The position numbers and the translations under genes are program-made. From positions 47,613 to 111,612 of IMG/VR virus record IMGVR_UViG_3300044844_000506: a stretch of DNA of 64,000 nucleotides. One strand, given 5' to 3'. A model generated the notes under the pieces. That model was not told where the DNA came from. It searched no databases and worked only from the letters and a program-made list of their open reading frames with translations. Positions 43,199-53,044 of the stretch are shown here, in pieces (within the stretch, counting starts at the first letter, position 1; the number at the start of each line of letters is the position of its first letter). Origin of the DNA: a virus.

Positions 43199-44581
43199 AT
43201 GTTGATTAAGTGTGATGTATTAAAATCCCAAATATTTACAGATAATCCAGAATTACTTAAGTCTCTTTGTTCGTTGTATGCTTTTAAGGTTGAAGGTGCA
43301 GCATACTCACCACAGTACAAAAGAAGAGTTTGGGATGGAAAGAAACACTTCATTTCTGGTACTGGAGTATTTTCCACAGGGTTACTAAGTAGGCTACTAG
43401 AAGATTTAAATAGAATAAATATAAAGCCTAAAGTTGAAACCGATTTTGAAACTAGTAACCTTCCTGAGATTCCTGTAGAATTACAAAATTGGAAATTTAG
43501 ACCACATCAAGAAGAACTAATAAAAAGAGCTTTAGAGGTTAAAAGAGGTATACTGAAAGCTCCTACAGGATTTGGTAAGACCAGTGTTATTGCTTACCTT
43601 ATTGATAGATTTAAAGACAAGAATGTTTTAGTATTGTTTAACAGAACTCAGTTAATTACACAAACGTATGAGTTTTTAACTAAAACAATAAAAGTTCCTT
43701 ACAAGATAGGTTTAGCTTTTGGTGGAGTTGATGAAGGAAGTAATATTACATTAGCTTCTGTTCATAGTTTAGAGAAAGTTGTAGGAACTCCTGCTGAACA
43801 TCCAGATTTACTAATTGTTGATGAAGTACATGAATTCTGTAGCGGTAAGTTTACTAGTCAAGTAATTAATGCGTTTCCTTCAGCTAAATATAGGTTTGGT
43901 TTAACTGCAACTGTTCCTACAGATAAAGTAAAGTTATACACTTTAGAAGGAGCCTTTGGTCCTGTAGTATCTTCTGTAGGAACACAGGAATTAATTGATG
44001 AAGGTTATCTGGCTAAACCAGTAATACAAATAATTCCTGTAAGTTGTAGCTCTGCACCTTCTGATACAGTTTACATTGATTGGTACAAAGATTATATCGT
44101 AAATAACGATTACAGAAACAATCTTATTAAAACGATTGTTGTTAAAGCATTGGAGAAACCTAATGCTAAAATAGCGATCATTGCGAACAGCCTAGAACAC
44201 GCCGAGAAGCTGAATGATCTCTTACCCCATTCTGTCAAGCTGGAGGGCAAGAACTCGATCTCAGAGAGAACTGAGGCTATTCAGGAGTTTGTGGCAGGTA
44301 AGTATAGAGTGTTGATAGGCACAACGATCCTTCAAACGGGTATAGACATCAAAGAGATCACTCACTTAATTAATGCCAGAGGATTAAAGTCTGAGACTCC
44401 AACCATACAAGCCTTAGGAAGAGTCTTAAGAAAAGATAAAGATCCTAAAGTATACTTTTATGATTTCTTAGATGAAGATGGTTGGTTAATGGAAAAGCAT
44501 TCTAGATCTAGAATTAAAGCATACAAAAAAGAGGGACATATAGTAACTATTATGCCAAGGATCTCTGATGGAACAAAATAA
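43199..44581 (+). CDS. uvsW: UvsW-like superfamily 2 helicase
   Basis: 460 residues (T4 UvsW 503). The N-terminal domain includes SPQYKRRVWDGKKHFISGTG (residues 37-56), a UvsW-type DNA-binding segment. Helicase motifs: WKFRPHQEELI (about 98-108), Walker A APTGFGKT 121-128, Walker B/DEVH 208-211, LTATVP 235-240, and motif VI near QALGRVLRKDKD. UvsW remodels branched DNA and R-loops and switches replication from origins to recombination-dependent mode. The start at 43199 is the only ATG that keeps the N-terminal domain complete. Divergent from gp26. Confidence 0.92.
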   Translation: MLIKCDVLKSQIFTDNPELLKSLCSLYAFKVEGAAYSPQYKRRVWDGKKHFISGTGVFSTGLLSRLLEDLNRINIKPKVETDFETSNLPEIPVELQNWKFRPHQEELIKRALEVKRGILKAPTGFGKTSVIAYLIDRFKDKNVLVLFNRTQLITQTYEFLTKTIKVPYKIGLAFGGVDEGSNITLASVHSLEKVVGTPAEHPDLLIVDEVHEFCSGKFTSQVINAFPSAKYRFGLTATVPTDKVKLYTLEGAFGPVVSSVGTQELIDEGYLAKPVIQIIPVSCSSAPSDTVYIDWYKDYIVNNDYRNNLIKTIVVKALEKPNAKIAIIANSLEHAEKLNDLLPHSVKLEGKNSISERTEAIQEFVAGKYRVLIGTTILQTGIDIKEITHLINARGLKSETPTIQALGRVLRKDKDPKVYFYDFLDEDGWLMEKHSRSRIKAYKKEGHIVTIMPRISDGTK

Positions 44582-44795
44582 ACTACAAAAATTTATTGAG
44601 AATCAACTAGGTGAATTACATTCAACCGAAAAAGAAGAATTAGAATCTATAGTAAATACTATACAAGTAGTTGTAAATCAAAAAGTAATAAATGAAGATA
44701 CTTTAAGTGTATTAAAAAACGCAGAGGATTCAGTAAGAATCCTCCGTGATAAACTAGTAAATCGTTATATTAATTTACTTAAAACTACAAAATAA
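44568..44795 (+). CDS. 75-aa helical protein after uvsW
   Basis: MEQNKLQKFIENQLGELHST and then EDSVRILRDKLVNRYINLLK: amphipathic helices, no motif. It overlaps the uvsW stop by 14 nt. T4 has a gene of similar size (uvsW.1) at the same place; homology was not established. Confidence 0.6.
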   Translation: MEQNKLQKFIENQLGELHSTEKEELESIVNTIQVVVNQKVINEDTLSVLKNAEDSVRILRDKLVNRYINLLKTTK

Positions 44796-45773
44796 TTAGA
44801 ATGTAAATCCTTGGGATAATGGAACTTTCTTCCAGACTCTATATACTCCGTCAGTTGCCATCTTGAATATAGTGATTTCTCCTGATCCTGTGCAGTTACG
44901 GATATCAACTTTCTTAGTTGTATCATCGAGTCTTAGGCAAATACCATTGTTATGATCAAAAGTAACTCCATCAATACTTATCTCTTCTGGACCTGTCTGT
45001 TTATTTGATTTATTAGCAAAATCAAATAACTGTACGGAAGTCATCTTTGGATTTTTATATCCAATATAACCACCAGTCCAAGTTAGAGACTTACAGTATT
45101 CAATACAAACAGCAGCAAAGCTATCAGCCCAAGTTCCATCGCTTCTCTTAGCTACATTAGTTTGCTGTATTGTTCTAAGGAATGGATCTCTAAGTTCTAC
45201 AATACCGTTTGGTCCTGAGTCTTTTATTGATACTGCAAAAGCTGCTCTACCTGCACCACGAAGCTGACCTACTTCATCTCCGTGAATACTATTAACAATT
45301 ATCTGACGAGCGTTTGTCCATTTAGGGTCAGATCTATTTCCTGCTAATCTTATCTGTAATAGTTGTGCTGGAATATTCTTACCTGAGCAACTTTCGTATA
45401 CTGCTATTCCGCTTTCAATCTCATCATAGATTGCGTGCTCCTTCATATTAGTTGTAGGAGCATCTGGTCTGGTAGTATCGACAACTCTAACTCTTGTAGT
45501 AACTGGATTACGCAACATATGTCTGCGTACCCCCCACATCGTTATGGCTTTATCACCTTTATTAACTGTAATTAATACATCTCTTAATATAGGATTAGTA
45601 AAAACAGGAGACATATCGGAAATAACCCCTGCACGACCACCACTCATTATTATTTGAGTGTTTGTTAAAGAACAGTTAGAGGCTTGAGCGGATTTCCAAT
45701 AAACTCCATCTCTATCTGTTTGTGCAGTTAATATTACTAGTGGTTCTTGAGGTAATTGTGGTCTTGTTATCAT
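44796..45773 (-). CDS. 325-aa beta-rich virion protein
   Basis: Convergent with the gene before it, with no gap. Regular short strands and turns (ASNCSLTNTQIIMSGGRAGV, VTFDHNNGICLRLDDTTKKV, DIRNCTGSGEITIFKM) suggest a beta-helix or pectate-lyase-like fold. Middle part contains ARQIIVNSIHGDEVGQLRGA. It lies next to a holin/coiled-coil gene and fibre genes. Function unknown; possibly a tail or head fibre. Confidence 0.5.
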   Translation of the reverse strand: MITRPQLPQEPLVILTAQTDRDGVYWKSAQASNCSLTNTQIIMSGGRAGVISDMSPVFTNPILRDVLITVNKGDKAITMWGVRRHMLRNPVTTRVRVVDTTRPDAPTTNMKEHAIYDEIESGIAVYESCSGKNIPAQLLQIRLAGNRSDPKWTNARQIIVNSIHGDEVGQLRGAGRAAFAVSIKDSGPNGIVELRDPFLRTIQQTNVAKRSDGTWADSFAAVCIEYCKSLTWTGGYIGYKNPKMTSVQLFDFANKSNKQTGPEEISIDGVTFDHNNGICLRLDDTTKKVDIRNCTGSGEITIFKMATDGVYRVWKKVPLSQGFTF

Positions 45774-45774
45774 G

Positions 45775-45996
45775 TTATTTTACCAAATAAGAGAAAATAT
45801 AAGAAGCTATTAAGGATATAACTGATGCAACACCTAATAACCAAGACTTATATGCTTCAATTTTATTAAGTCTATCTTCTAATTCAATTAATTTATTAGA
45901 TTGTCTATGGCTTTGACTTATTAAAGCATCTAATTTTCCTTCTAATCTTCCAATTAAAAGTATTAAATCTGGGTCTAGGTTAGAGTTTGAGTTCAT
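45775..45996 (-). CDS. 73-aa coiled coil plus one membrane helix (XhlA/holin-like)
   Basis: An N-terminal helix with heptads (ILLIGRLEGKLDALISQSHR, NKLIELEDRLNKIE) leads to a C-terminal membrane segment (WLLGVASVISLIASYIFSYL). This arrangement matches XhlA-like lysis accessory proteins. No endolysin is visible in the window, so a lysis role is plausible but unproven. Confidence 0.6.
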   Translation of the reverse strand: MNSNSNLDPDLILLIGRLEGKLDALISQSHRQSNKLIELEDRLNKIEAYKSWLLGVASVISLIASYIFSYLVK

Positions 45997-46008
45997 AAAA
46001 ATTCTTTC

Positions 46009-46185
46009 TTATTTCCAAGTTCCGCTTACTTTTATATATGGCCTTGAATACGCATAAGTACCCATTTTATTAAAATAAACTGTAGTTCTTCTCCAAGTAC
46101 CGTTATCTTTTATCCACAAAAAGGTCACTCCTCCCGCTTGCGGGGTTGGAGGAGCAGCTTGCGGTGATAATAAAGTAAGTAACAT
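46009..46185 (-). CDS. 58-aa small fibre-like protein
   Basis: MLLTLLSPQAAPPTPQAGGV then WIKDNGTWRRTTVYFNKMGT: a short hydrophobic/Pro-rich start and a beta-rich tail ending YIKVSGTWK, similar in style to small phage fibre or capping proteins. A GC-rich hairpin lies in the Pro-rich part. Start chosen as the only ATG; it ends 12 nt before the coiled-coil gene. Confidence 0.5.
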   Translation of the reverse strand: MLLTLLSPQAAPPTPQAGGVTFLWIKDNGTWRRTTVYFNKMGTYAYSRPYIKVSGTWK

Positions 46186-46188
46186 TTA

Positions 46189-46353
46189 TTAAGAGTGAGG
46201 TCTTAAAGTTGTTAGTGTGGTTTGAGTTTCTTGTAGCTCTAACTCATATTGATTGTATCTATCTAAATCACCTTCTGCGTATGAAGCAGCTTTAAGACTT
46301 TCTAAATAGATAACACGTTTTTCTAATACACTAATTATTTCTGATATCTTCAT
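46189..46353 (-). CDS. 54-aa coiled-coil protein
   Basis: MKISEIISVLEKRVIYLESL followed by DLDRYNQYELELQETQTTLT: two amphipathic helices. It lies in tandem between the kelch-like gene and the 58-aa gene with 1-3 nt spacing, which supports real coding. Role unknown, possibly a fibre trimerisation partner. Confidence 0.5.
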   Translation of the reverse strand: MKISEIISVLEKRVIYLESLKAASYAEGDLDRYNQYELELQETQTTLTTLRPHS

Positions 46354-46354
46354 A

Positions 46355-47794
46355 TTAAATCACCATTTGTCTTAATAATGCTGTACCTGTATTAATTAAG
46401 AAATACATATATATAATTTTAGTTGCACCATCTGTATATGTAATGTCAAACATTGTATCCCCAGCAGCAGCAGCACCTTGAGTATAAAGCAAGGCTCCCC
46501 AAGGATCCATCTCAGAAGTTACAAAGTTATATCTAAAGAATCTACCTGTTGCATCCTTTTGAATGTATAGATAATCTCCATTATAGGAATATTTAGTTCC
46601 TGTACTAAAAGTCTCTACGTTAGGACTAAATGTAATACCGTTAGTCCACGCATTTGATGGGATATCATAATAATCTAATCCAACTGTACCTGCTCCTCTG
46701 AATGAGTATATTCTTCTACCATTAATTATTGCACTCTCAGAAGTCCAAGAACTATCAGTAGATCCCCAAACCCAGTGAGCACTACATCCCGTTCCTGCGG
46801 AACTAGTTCTTGCTGTTGCAGGAGACAGTGTAGTCCAAGTATTAGATGTAATAGAATATCTATACAAAGTGATTGCGTTATTACCAATATAATAAATGTA
46901 GTCATCATTACCTTGAATAGCGTACACAGAATCCGTGCTAGGGTTAGTTCCCCAAGAGGATCCTACCGTAATAACTGTGCCTGTGTTACTTGCGATAGAT
47001 CTAATTTGACCAGCACCTGTTCCAGATATAATTCTAATTTGATAATTGGTCCACTGGTTTGTAGTCCAAGACTTTCCTGAATCAGTTAGAGTTGTAGCAG
47101 CACCCGCAGTAGCTGTTCCTGAAGCAAAGTTTAAATAATCATTATTCATCCAAGATGGAGTTGTAATTAATTTACCATCAGTACCTAAAGTAGCGGCTAA
47201 TCCAGTTTGAGTTAAAGTAGTCCAAGTGTTAGTAGCATAATCATATTTTTTAAAAGAACCAGAAGCAAGAGTACCTGCACCTACAACATACCACACTGGA
47301 GTTACGAGTCTATAGGTTGTTGAAGCTGTAGGTGAGGATGAGAAAGCACTTGTGACTGTAATTGTAGCGTTTGTTCCAATAGTATTTGATGCAATAGTTC
47401 TTGTATCTCCAGCACCAGGACCACCAACTAGTTGAATACTATAACCTCTTAAATCTCTAGCTAAAGTTTGGTTGGTGATAAGCGTAGTAGTCGATCCACC
47501 TGTAGCAGTTAAAGTAAAAACTCCTGTGGTATTACCTGTACTATATGATCCAGCAACAGCAGCAGCACCACCTCCGAAAGTTCCCGCAAGAGCAGGGCTT
47601 GTTATTTGTATAAATCCATCTTCAGATGCATTATATAAATAAGACTCAGTGTTACTTCTTAAATAAAGTTGTTGCTGTCTGTAGTTTCTAGATGATGCAA
47701 GACAAGAACCACCTTGAGTGGCAAGAGGAGCAGTCGTAACATACTCCCATCTTTTCAAATCTAATATTTTTCTATTTCCGTTTGTTGTTGGCAT
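46355..47794 (-). CDS. 479-aa kelch-like beta-propeller virion protein
   Basis: Contains kelch-type blades (KKYDYATNTWTTLTQTGLAA, LYRYSITSNTWTTLSPATAR, LDYYDIPSNAWTNG) interleaved with two copies of a GAG-(D/Q)-(T/I)-R-(T/S)-IASN module (GGPGAGDTRTIASN at about 125-138, SGTGAGQIRSIASN at about 258-271). Kelch propellers usually bind sugars or proteins. Position among fibre genes suggests an adhesin. Confidence 0.6.
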   Translation of the reverse strand: MPTTNGNRKILDLKRWEYVTTAPLATQGGSCLASSRNYRQQQLYLRSNTESYLYNASEDGFIQITSPALAGTFGGGAAAVAGSYSTGNTTGVFTLTATGGSTTTLITNQTLARDLRGYSIQLVGGPGAGDTRTIASNTIGTNATITVTSAFSSSPTASTTYRLVTPVWYVVGAGTLASGSFKKYDYATNTWTTLTQTGLAATLGTDGKLITTPSWMNNDYLNFASGTATAGAATTLTDSGKSWTTNQWTNYQIRIISGTGAGQIRSIASNTGTVITVGSSWGTNPSTDSVYAIQGNDDYIYYIGNNAITLYRYSITSNTWTTLSPATARTSSAGTGCSAHWVWGSTDSSWTSESAIINGRRIYSFRGAGTVGLDYYDIPSNAWTNGITFSPNVETFSTGTKYSYNGDYLYIQKDATGRFFRYNFVTSEMDPWGALLYTQGAAAAGDTMFDITYTDGATKIIYMYFLINTGTALLRQMVI

Positions 47795-47797
47795 AAT

Positions 47798-48241
47798 TTA
47801 GCTCACTGAAATATTTCTTCTTAATCCATCACCAGATATTCTCATAATATCTGTTATTTGCTGTAAAGCTGTTACGCTACCTATTTGTGTTTGATTAGAT
47901 AGCGTTGTTACAGTTGCTACCGTAGTTACGTTGGATAATGTAGGTAACGAGGTAATAGCTACGTTTGCACCTGTTTCTACGTTTACTCTCAATCTACCAG
48001 TAGTATCAGGTAATACTACTCCTATTGTTTTAGCTAGTGATTGAACAGCCATTCTAAGTGCTTCAATAGCTTCAACAAGTTCACCTGTTTCTTGTGTAGG
48101 CATAGGATTAGACTGCGATACATCTGTAGCTGTACCATCTGCTCCTACACCTATTTTTACTCTTTGATGCAGTACGCCACCTATATCGTCTGCTGCGACG
48201 GTAGCTCCTGTTCCTGGTGTGTATCCTATATTGTCTGCCAT
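47798..48241 (-). CDS. 147-aa structural protein, unknown
   Basis: Starts MADNIGYTPGTGATVAADDI followed by GGVLHQRVKIGVGADG, a motif that I have seen in phage structural proteins, then a helix (GELVEAIEALRMAVQSLA) and Thr/Val-rich strands ending GDGLRRNISVS. No enzymatic motif. Confidence 0.5.
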   Translation of the reverse strand: MADNIGYTPGTGATVAADDIGGVLHQRVKIGVGADGTATDVSQSNPMPTQETGELVEAIEALRMAVQSLAKTIGVVLPDTTGRLRVNVETGANVAITSLPTLSNVTTVATVTTLSNQTQIGSVTALQQITDIMRISGDGLRRNISVS

Positions 48242-48251
48242 AGTTTAATCC

Positions 48252-48701
48252 TTAGCTATAATTTATTTGTTTTGCATCAAAAGTATCTAATAAAGTTCCA
48301 GAATCACTATCATTATATACTGAAACTGTATCTAAAAAATTTGAATTATCAGGGTTTAATAATCCAAAAGATACATATTGGTTATTAGATACAGAAAAAG
48401 TTCCAGTATGATTTATTAATGTAAATCCAAGTGTTACTGGATCAGAGGCTGTTGGAGATCCTTCATAACCTTGATCAGTATTATTTACCTTATAATAAAG
48501 ATCATATAATCCTTGATCATATTCAACATGGAGAGTTATAGATGTATTTATTCCTGTAATTTGTTTTTCTGTATATGTAAAATCTCCAAACAAAGAATCG
48601 TAAATAACTTCTGACCAATCAACTGCATTAGGAGTGACATCGACTCCTTCCGCAGATTTCTTGGCTAACATACCAATCTTAAATGCCATTCCACCAAACA
48701 T
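48252..48701 (-). CDS. 149-aa tail/virion protein, unknown
   Basis: Start at 48701 (MFGGMAFKIG), where ATG and the upstream stop overlap as TAATG; the frame could extend to 48734, but that would lie inside the fibre gene. Beta-rich, with a sandwich-like C-terminal half (SVSNNQYVSFGLLNPDNSNF). Coupled to the long fibre gene, so perhaps a fibre chaperone or cap. Confidence 0.5.
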   Translation of the reverse strand: MFGGMAFKIGMLAKKSAEGVDVTPNAVDWSEVIYDSLFGDFTYTEKQITGINTSITLHVEYDQGLYDLYYKVNNTDQGYEGSPTASDPVTLGFTLINHTGTFSVSNNQYVSFGLLNPDNSNFLDTVSVYNDSDSGTLLDTFDAKQINYS

Positions 48702-51700
48702 TAGTAGTTTTGACCTCCAATAAATCCATACCAAGTAGTTCCATTATCAGGTGATACGAAACTTAAAATATCAACTTTATTGTTAGTACTAGTTAATGTT
48801 GGTCCAGTACCACTAGGCCACTTAACCGATCCAGGCCAAGTAATTGTTCTTGCTGTTCCATCAGCAGTTAAAATAAGTGTAAATCCTTGAGCAGTATTAG
48901 CTCTAGAATCTGTATTACTTATGGTTAGAGAAGAAATATTTGAGTTTAAAGTTACAGTAAATACTTGTGCTGCATTTAAATCTAAAGTAAGAGAACTACT
49001 TGAAATACTAGGTGAAGACTTAGACTCTGAATAATCTGTCAATTTAACCGCACTAACATCACCACTCGTTGTTGTTAAGTTACCTGTAACACTAAATCCA
49101 TTAGGTGCTTGTTGTGCATTTAACGCAGAAGTAGCTGAAGTAGCATAAGTCCAAGTTAAAGTTCCTGATGGTAAATTAAGATATGTTGTGGCCGATACAG
49201 TTGGAATCTGTAATGAGTTTACATCAGTCTGTAAATAAATATCTCCATCCGAACCACCAGTAGGAGCACCACTACCGTATGTGTAAGCAAATAATGCTGC
49301 TGATGCAGTCCATTGGCTACCATTATACATTAATGCTTGACCAGCGGCAGGAGTTAATGTAGATGATATTGGATAACCAACTAATGCTGAAGCGTTCCAA
49401 ATAGCAGAAGTGTAATTAGCTCCAAGAGTTATAGAGTCTGTACCCTGAGATAATACTAAACCAGAAGCAGCAGAAATTGTTTGTGCTGCTCCTGTTTGGC
49501 TATTGATGGATGTAATTCCTCCCCCACCACCTCCAGCTACAGAGGATGCAGTCCATACAGTACCATTATAAACTAATGATTGACCTGTGGTTGGAACTAA
49601 CGTGGCTGATAGAGGAGATCCTCTTATTGCTGAAGCGTTCCATTGTGCAGTTGTATTACCAACTTGTTCAGCAGTAACAGAGTGAGGGTTATTTGTTGCT
49701 GCTATATGATTGGATACTGTTGAACTTAATGTAGCATTAGTAGAACTTAATACATACTGAGGATGATCGTTATCGCTTAATCCAAGTATGACTCCATGAT
49801 CAATCTCTGCTTGAGTAAAGTGGACTGTGCTTGAGGCTATGTGGTTAGATACTGTGGAGCTTAAAGTTGAGTTTGTCGAAGAAAGAACGTATTGAGGATG
49901 GTCGTTATCTCCTAGTCCACTTAATAAACCATGATCAATAGCACCTACGTTTAAGTAATTAGTCGCTGATACTGTAGTTGCTGCAAGTGTGCCAGTGACA
50001 CTAAATCCATTAGGTGCTTGTTGTGCATTTAATGCGGATGTAGCTGATGTAGCAGTTAATGCAGATGTTGGTAGTGCAGCAGGAACCCAGTTAGGAGCAT
50101 TGTAAGTTAATACATTACCTTCATCAGGAAGTGCATTAGTAACTGTTATACCACGAATAGCAGAAGCATTCCACTTAGCAACTGTGTTACCTAAATTTTC
50201 ATAAGTAGTTGCTGATACTGTAGTTGCAGCAAGTGTCCCTGTAACTGTAAATCCATTAGGGGCTTGTTGTGCATTTAACGCACTAGTAGAAGATAGTGCG
50301 TAAGTTGAAGAATATGCAAGTGTAGCAGAAGTAGCACTACTTACATTGAATGAAGATGGTGCATAATTCTTAAATGTGCTTGTAGTTAAATCATAAGCAA
50401 TTAAATCACGATTTGAAATACTAGAAGCTAAATTGAATCCCACAATATCATTAATATGAATTGGATTTGCAATATCAATTAATATTGATCCATTAATAGC
50501 TTGTTTTCTAGTAACTACACCTATGAATACTTCATCGTAAGGTGGAGTAGGTTTTACATTAGTAAGTCCACCACTTGGAGATAGGTATAGCTGATCTCCT
50601 TCGTTGTAACCATTTGTATTGTACTTATAAATAACACCTTTAGTAAGAACGTGACCAAATTCTCCCGTAGGAATATCATGTTCTACGACACCAATACATC
50701 TGCTCAAACTACCATTTGGAGCCTGTGGAACGTGATTGTTAGCAGCCGAGGCTGCTGTAATCAATACGTTGGCTCCTGTCGCTCCTGAGATTTTTACAGG
50801 AGTTCCTTTTGTTAATGTAGCACCTGTGCTATTCTTACAAACAACTACTACACCATATGCTCTATCGTAGTCTAAGGAATACCAATTAGTACCATTAGAA
50901 ATTACAGTTACAGACTCAGTTGGATCATAAAGAATAACTGTATTAGTAGCAGTTACTAATTCAGTACCTGAAATCGTAACTGATCTATAAGAACCACCAT
51001 CATCTACCTTTGAGAAAGTTATCATCTTGTTTGTGTAAGATGATGCTTCTGGTAGGTAAGCTGTTACTGATGTAGTGGTTGTATTTATAAGATAAGTATC
51101 GTAATTTCCACCAGCAGTAAATGATGTTATAGATGCACTGTTTACAGATGATACATTAGGTCTTACATTAAGATAATTAGTAGCTGATATTGTTGTAGAA
51201 CTAAGTGTTTGGAAATAGAAAGCCGCATTAGCTGAATCACCAGAAGAATTAATATAATTGGAATTAAGTGTTGCTAAATCCCAGTGAACTGCGGAAGCTA
51301 TGTGATTATTTACTAAAGAGCTTAATGCATTATTTGTCGAAGATAAAACATATTGTGGGTGATCATTATCTGCAAGACCTAAAATAGCACCGTGGTCAAT
51401 CTCTGCTTGAGTAAAGTGAACTGTGCTTGAGGCAATGTGACTCGATACTGTAGAGCTTAAAGTAGCATTAGTTGAAGACAATACATATTGAGGATGATCA
51501 TTATCTTCTAAACCAGTTAATGCCCCGTGGTCTATAACTCCACCAGTTGAACCACTAACTAGAATTACATCACCTACAGTGGATACATTTAAGTTTACTC
51601 CACTTAGAGTTCTAAATCTTAAATCTACTCCTACTTTACTTGAGAATGAAGATCCTGGACCTCCACCTATATTTGAAGCTGTATTAGCTTCTCCAGCAGT

Positions 51701-53038
51701 TCCACTTAGAATAGTTGAAGGCTGTATGTTTGTAAAAGTACTTGTAGATGAATTATAAACAATTAAATCGTTATTAGATATTGATGAAGCTAAATTAATT
51801 CCTACTATATCATTAAGGTGAGTAGGATTTACTATATCAATTAGAATTGAGCCATTTACACTCTGTTTTCTAGTTACAACACCTAAAAATACTTCTTCAT
51901 AAGGTGCAGTAGGCTTTACATTAGTAAATCCACCACTAGCTGCTAAGTATAATTGATCACCTTCGTTATATGAGTTTGTATTAAACTTATATAATATACC
52001 TTTAGTTAAGATATGCCCAAATTCACCATTTGGAATATCATGTTCAACTACACCTATACATCTACTTAATTGTCCATTAGGAGCAGCAGGAATATGATTA
52101 CTAAAAGCAGAAGTAGGAGATACTAATATGTTTGCTCCAGTAGCACCTGAAACTCTAACTGGAGTTCCTTTAGTTAATGTAGAACCAGTGCTATTTTTAC
52201 AAACAAATACTACACCATAAGATCTGTCGTAATCTAATGAATACCAACTAGTTCCATTAGAAATAACTCTAACTGACTCTGTTGGATCATAAAGTAAAAT
52301 AGTGTTTGTGGCAGTGACTAATTCTGAACTTGAAACTGTAACAGATCTATACGAACCACTATCATCTACTTTAGAAATAGTTATTACTTTATTTGTATTG
52401 GCAGAAGCAGCAGGTAAATAAAGTGTTACTCCTGTAGTAGTTGTATTAACTAAATAATAATCATAAACATTATTAGCATTTACAACACTAACAACTGCAC
52501 TATCAACTGAAGATACTTGAATTGGTGGAGTAGCACTTAATTGAATTAGATCTCCAACAGTTGAAACTCCTAAGTTAACACCGCTTAAAGTTCTAAATCT
52601 AAGATCTACGCCAAGTTTATAATCAAATGAGGATCCTGGACCTCCACCAATATTAGATCCAGTATTTGCTTCACCACCTGTAGCTCCTGGTGGAGTTGCT
52701 TGAGTCCACTTTGTTCCGTTCCATGTAAGTACTTGGTTTAGAGTTGGAGATCCTATATTAGTATCTCTTAAACTACTAATCGACTCAATACCAACTATTG
52801 TAGAAGTTAACCTCCAACCATTACCCATCAACGTATAAGCTGAAGTAGCTAATGGAACCGAAGATACTAATCCAGAAGTAGATGAACTAAATAAACCTAT
52901 AGTTTCTTTAATACCATCTAAGCTACTAGTTCCAGTTCCACCTACGGAAATAGGAATTACTTCACCAGCTTGGAACTCAATAAGAGTCCACTGCCCGCTT
53001 GAAAGCTGGTAGTAATGAATCGGGAGTTTTTCAGCCAT
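48701..53038 (-). CDS. 1445-aa long tail fibre with internal duplications
   Basis: The N-terminus (HYYQLSSGQWTLIEFQAGEV) is followed by a large direct duplication: a block beginning near residue 176 (NTTTTGVTLYLPAA, YDPTESVRVISNGTSWYSLD, RCIGVVEHDIPNGEFGHILT) recurs near residue 629 with high similarity. In between and after lie four copies of a DHG-x-x-x-GL-x-DNDHPQYVLSSTN motif (well known from phage fibres) and repeats of QQAPNGFSVTGTLAATTVSA. The C-terminus looks like a separate domain (ITWPGSVKWPSGTGPT). This is a modular fibre, presumably the main host-binding leg. Confidence 0.85.
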   Translation of the reverse strand: MAEKLPIHYYQLSSGQWTLIEFQAGEVIPISVGGTGTSSLDGIKETIGLFSSSTSGLVSSVPLATSAYTLMGNGWRLTSTIVGIESISSLRDTNIGSPTLNQVLTWNGTKWTQATPPGATGGEANTGSNIGGGPGSSFDYKLGVDLRFRTLSGVNLGVSTVGDLIQLSATPPIQVSSVDSAVVSVVNANNVYDYYLVNTTTTGVTLYLPAASANTNKVITISKVDDSGSYRSVTVSSSELVTATNTILLYDPTESVRVISNGTSWYSLDYDRSYGVVFVCKNSTGSTLTKGTPVRVSGATGANILVSPTSAFSNHIPAAPNGQLSRCIGVVEHDIPNGEFGHILTKGILYKFNTNSYNEGDQLYLAASGGFTNVKPTAPYEEVFLGVVTRKQSVNGSILIDIVNPTHLNDIVGINLASSISNNDLIVYNSSTSTFTNIQPSTILSGTAGEANTASNIGGGPGSSFSSKVGVDLRFRTLSGVNLNVSTVGDVILVSGSTGGVIDHGALTGLEDNDHPQYVLSSTNATLSSTVSSHIASSTVHFTQAEIDHGAILGLADNDHPQYVLSSTNNALSSLVNNHIASAVHWDLATLNSNYINSSGDSANAAFYFQTLSSTTISATNYLNVRPNVSSVNSASITSFTAGGNYDTYLINTTTTSVTAYLPEASSYTNKMITFSKVDDGGSYRSVTISGTELVTATNTVILYDPTESVTVISNGTNWYSLDYDRAYGVVVVCKNSTGATLTKGTPVKISGATGANVLITAASAANNHVPQAPNGSLSRCIGVVEHDIPTGEFGHVLTKGVIYKYNTNGYNEGDQLYLSPSGGLTNVKPTPPYDEVFIGVVTRKQAINGSILIDIANPIHINDIVGFNLASSISNRDLIAYDLTTSTFKNYAPSSFNVSSATSATLAYSSTYALSSTSALNAQQAPNGFTVTGTLAATTVSATTYENLGNTVAKWNASAIRGITVTNALPDEGNVLTYNAPNWVPAALPTSALTATSATSALNAQQAPNGFSVTGTLAATTVSATNYLNVGAIDHGLLSGLGDNDHPQYVLSSTNSTLSSTVSNHIASSTVHFTQAEIDHGVILGLSDNDHPQYVLSSTNATLSSTVSNHIAATNNPHSVTAEQVGNTTAQWNASAIRGSPLSATLVPTTGQSLVYNGTVWTASSVAGGGGGGITSINSQTGAAQTISAASGLVLSQGTDSITLGANYTSAIWNASALVGYPISSTLTPAAGQALMYNGSQWTASAALFAYTYGSGAPTGGSDGDIYLQTDVNSLQIPTVSATTYLNLPSGTLTWTYATSATSALNAQQAPNGFSVTGNLTTTSGDVSAVKLTDYSESKSSPSISSSSLTLDLNAAQVFTVTLNSNISSLTISNTDSRANTAQGFTLILTADGTARTITWPGSVKWPSGTGPTLTSTNNKVDILSFVSPDNGTTWYGFIGGQNY

Positions 53039-53044
53039 AAATTA

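Noticed and set aside
43126-43377. Minus-strand 83-codon ORF overlapping the start of the uvsW-like gene
   Set aside because: It overlaps a well-supported helicase domain and has no family features or ribosome site.
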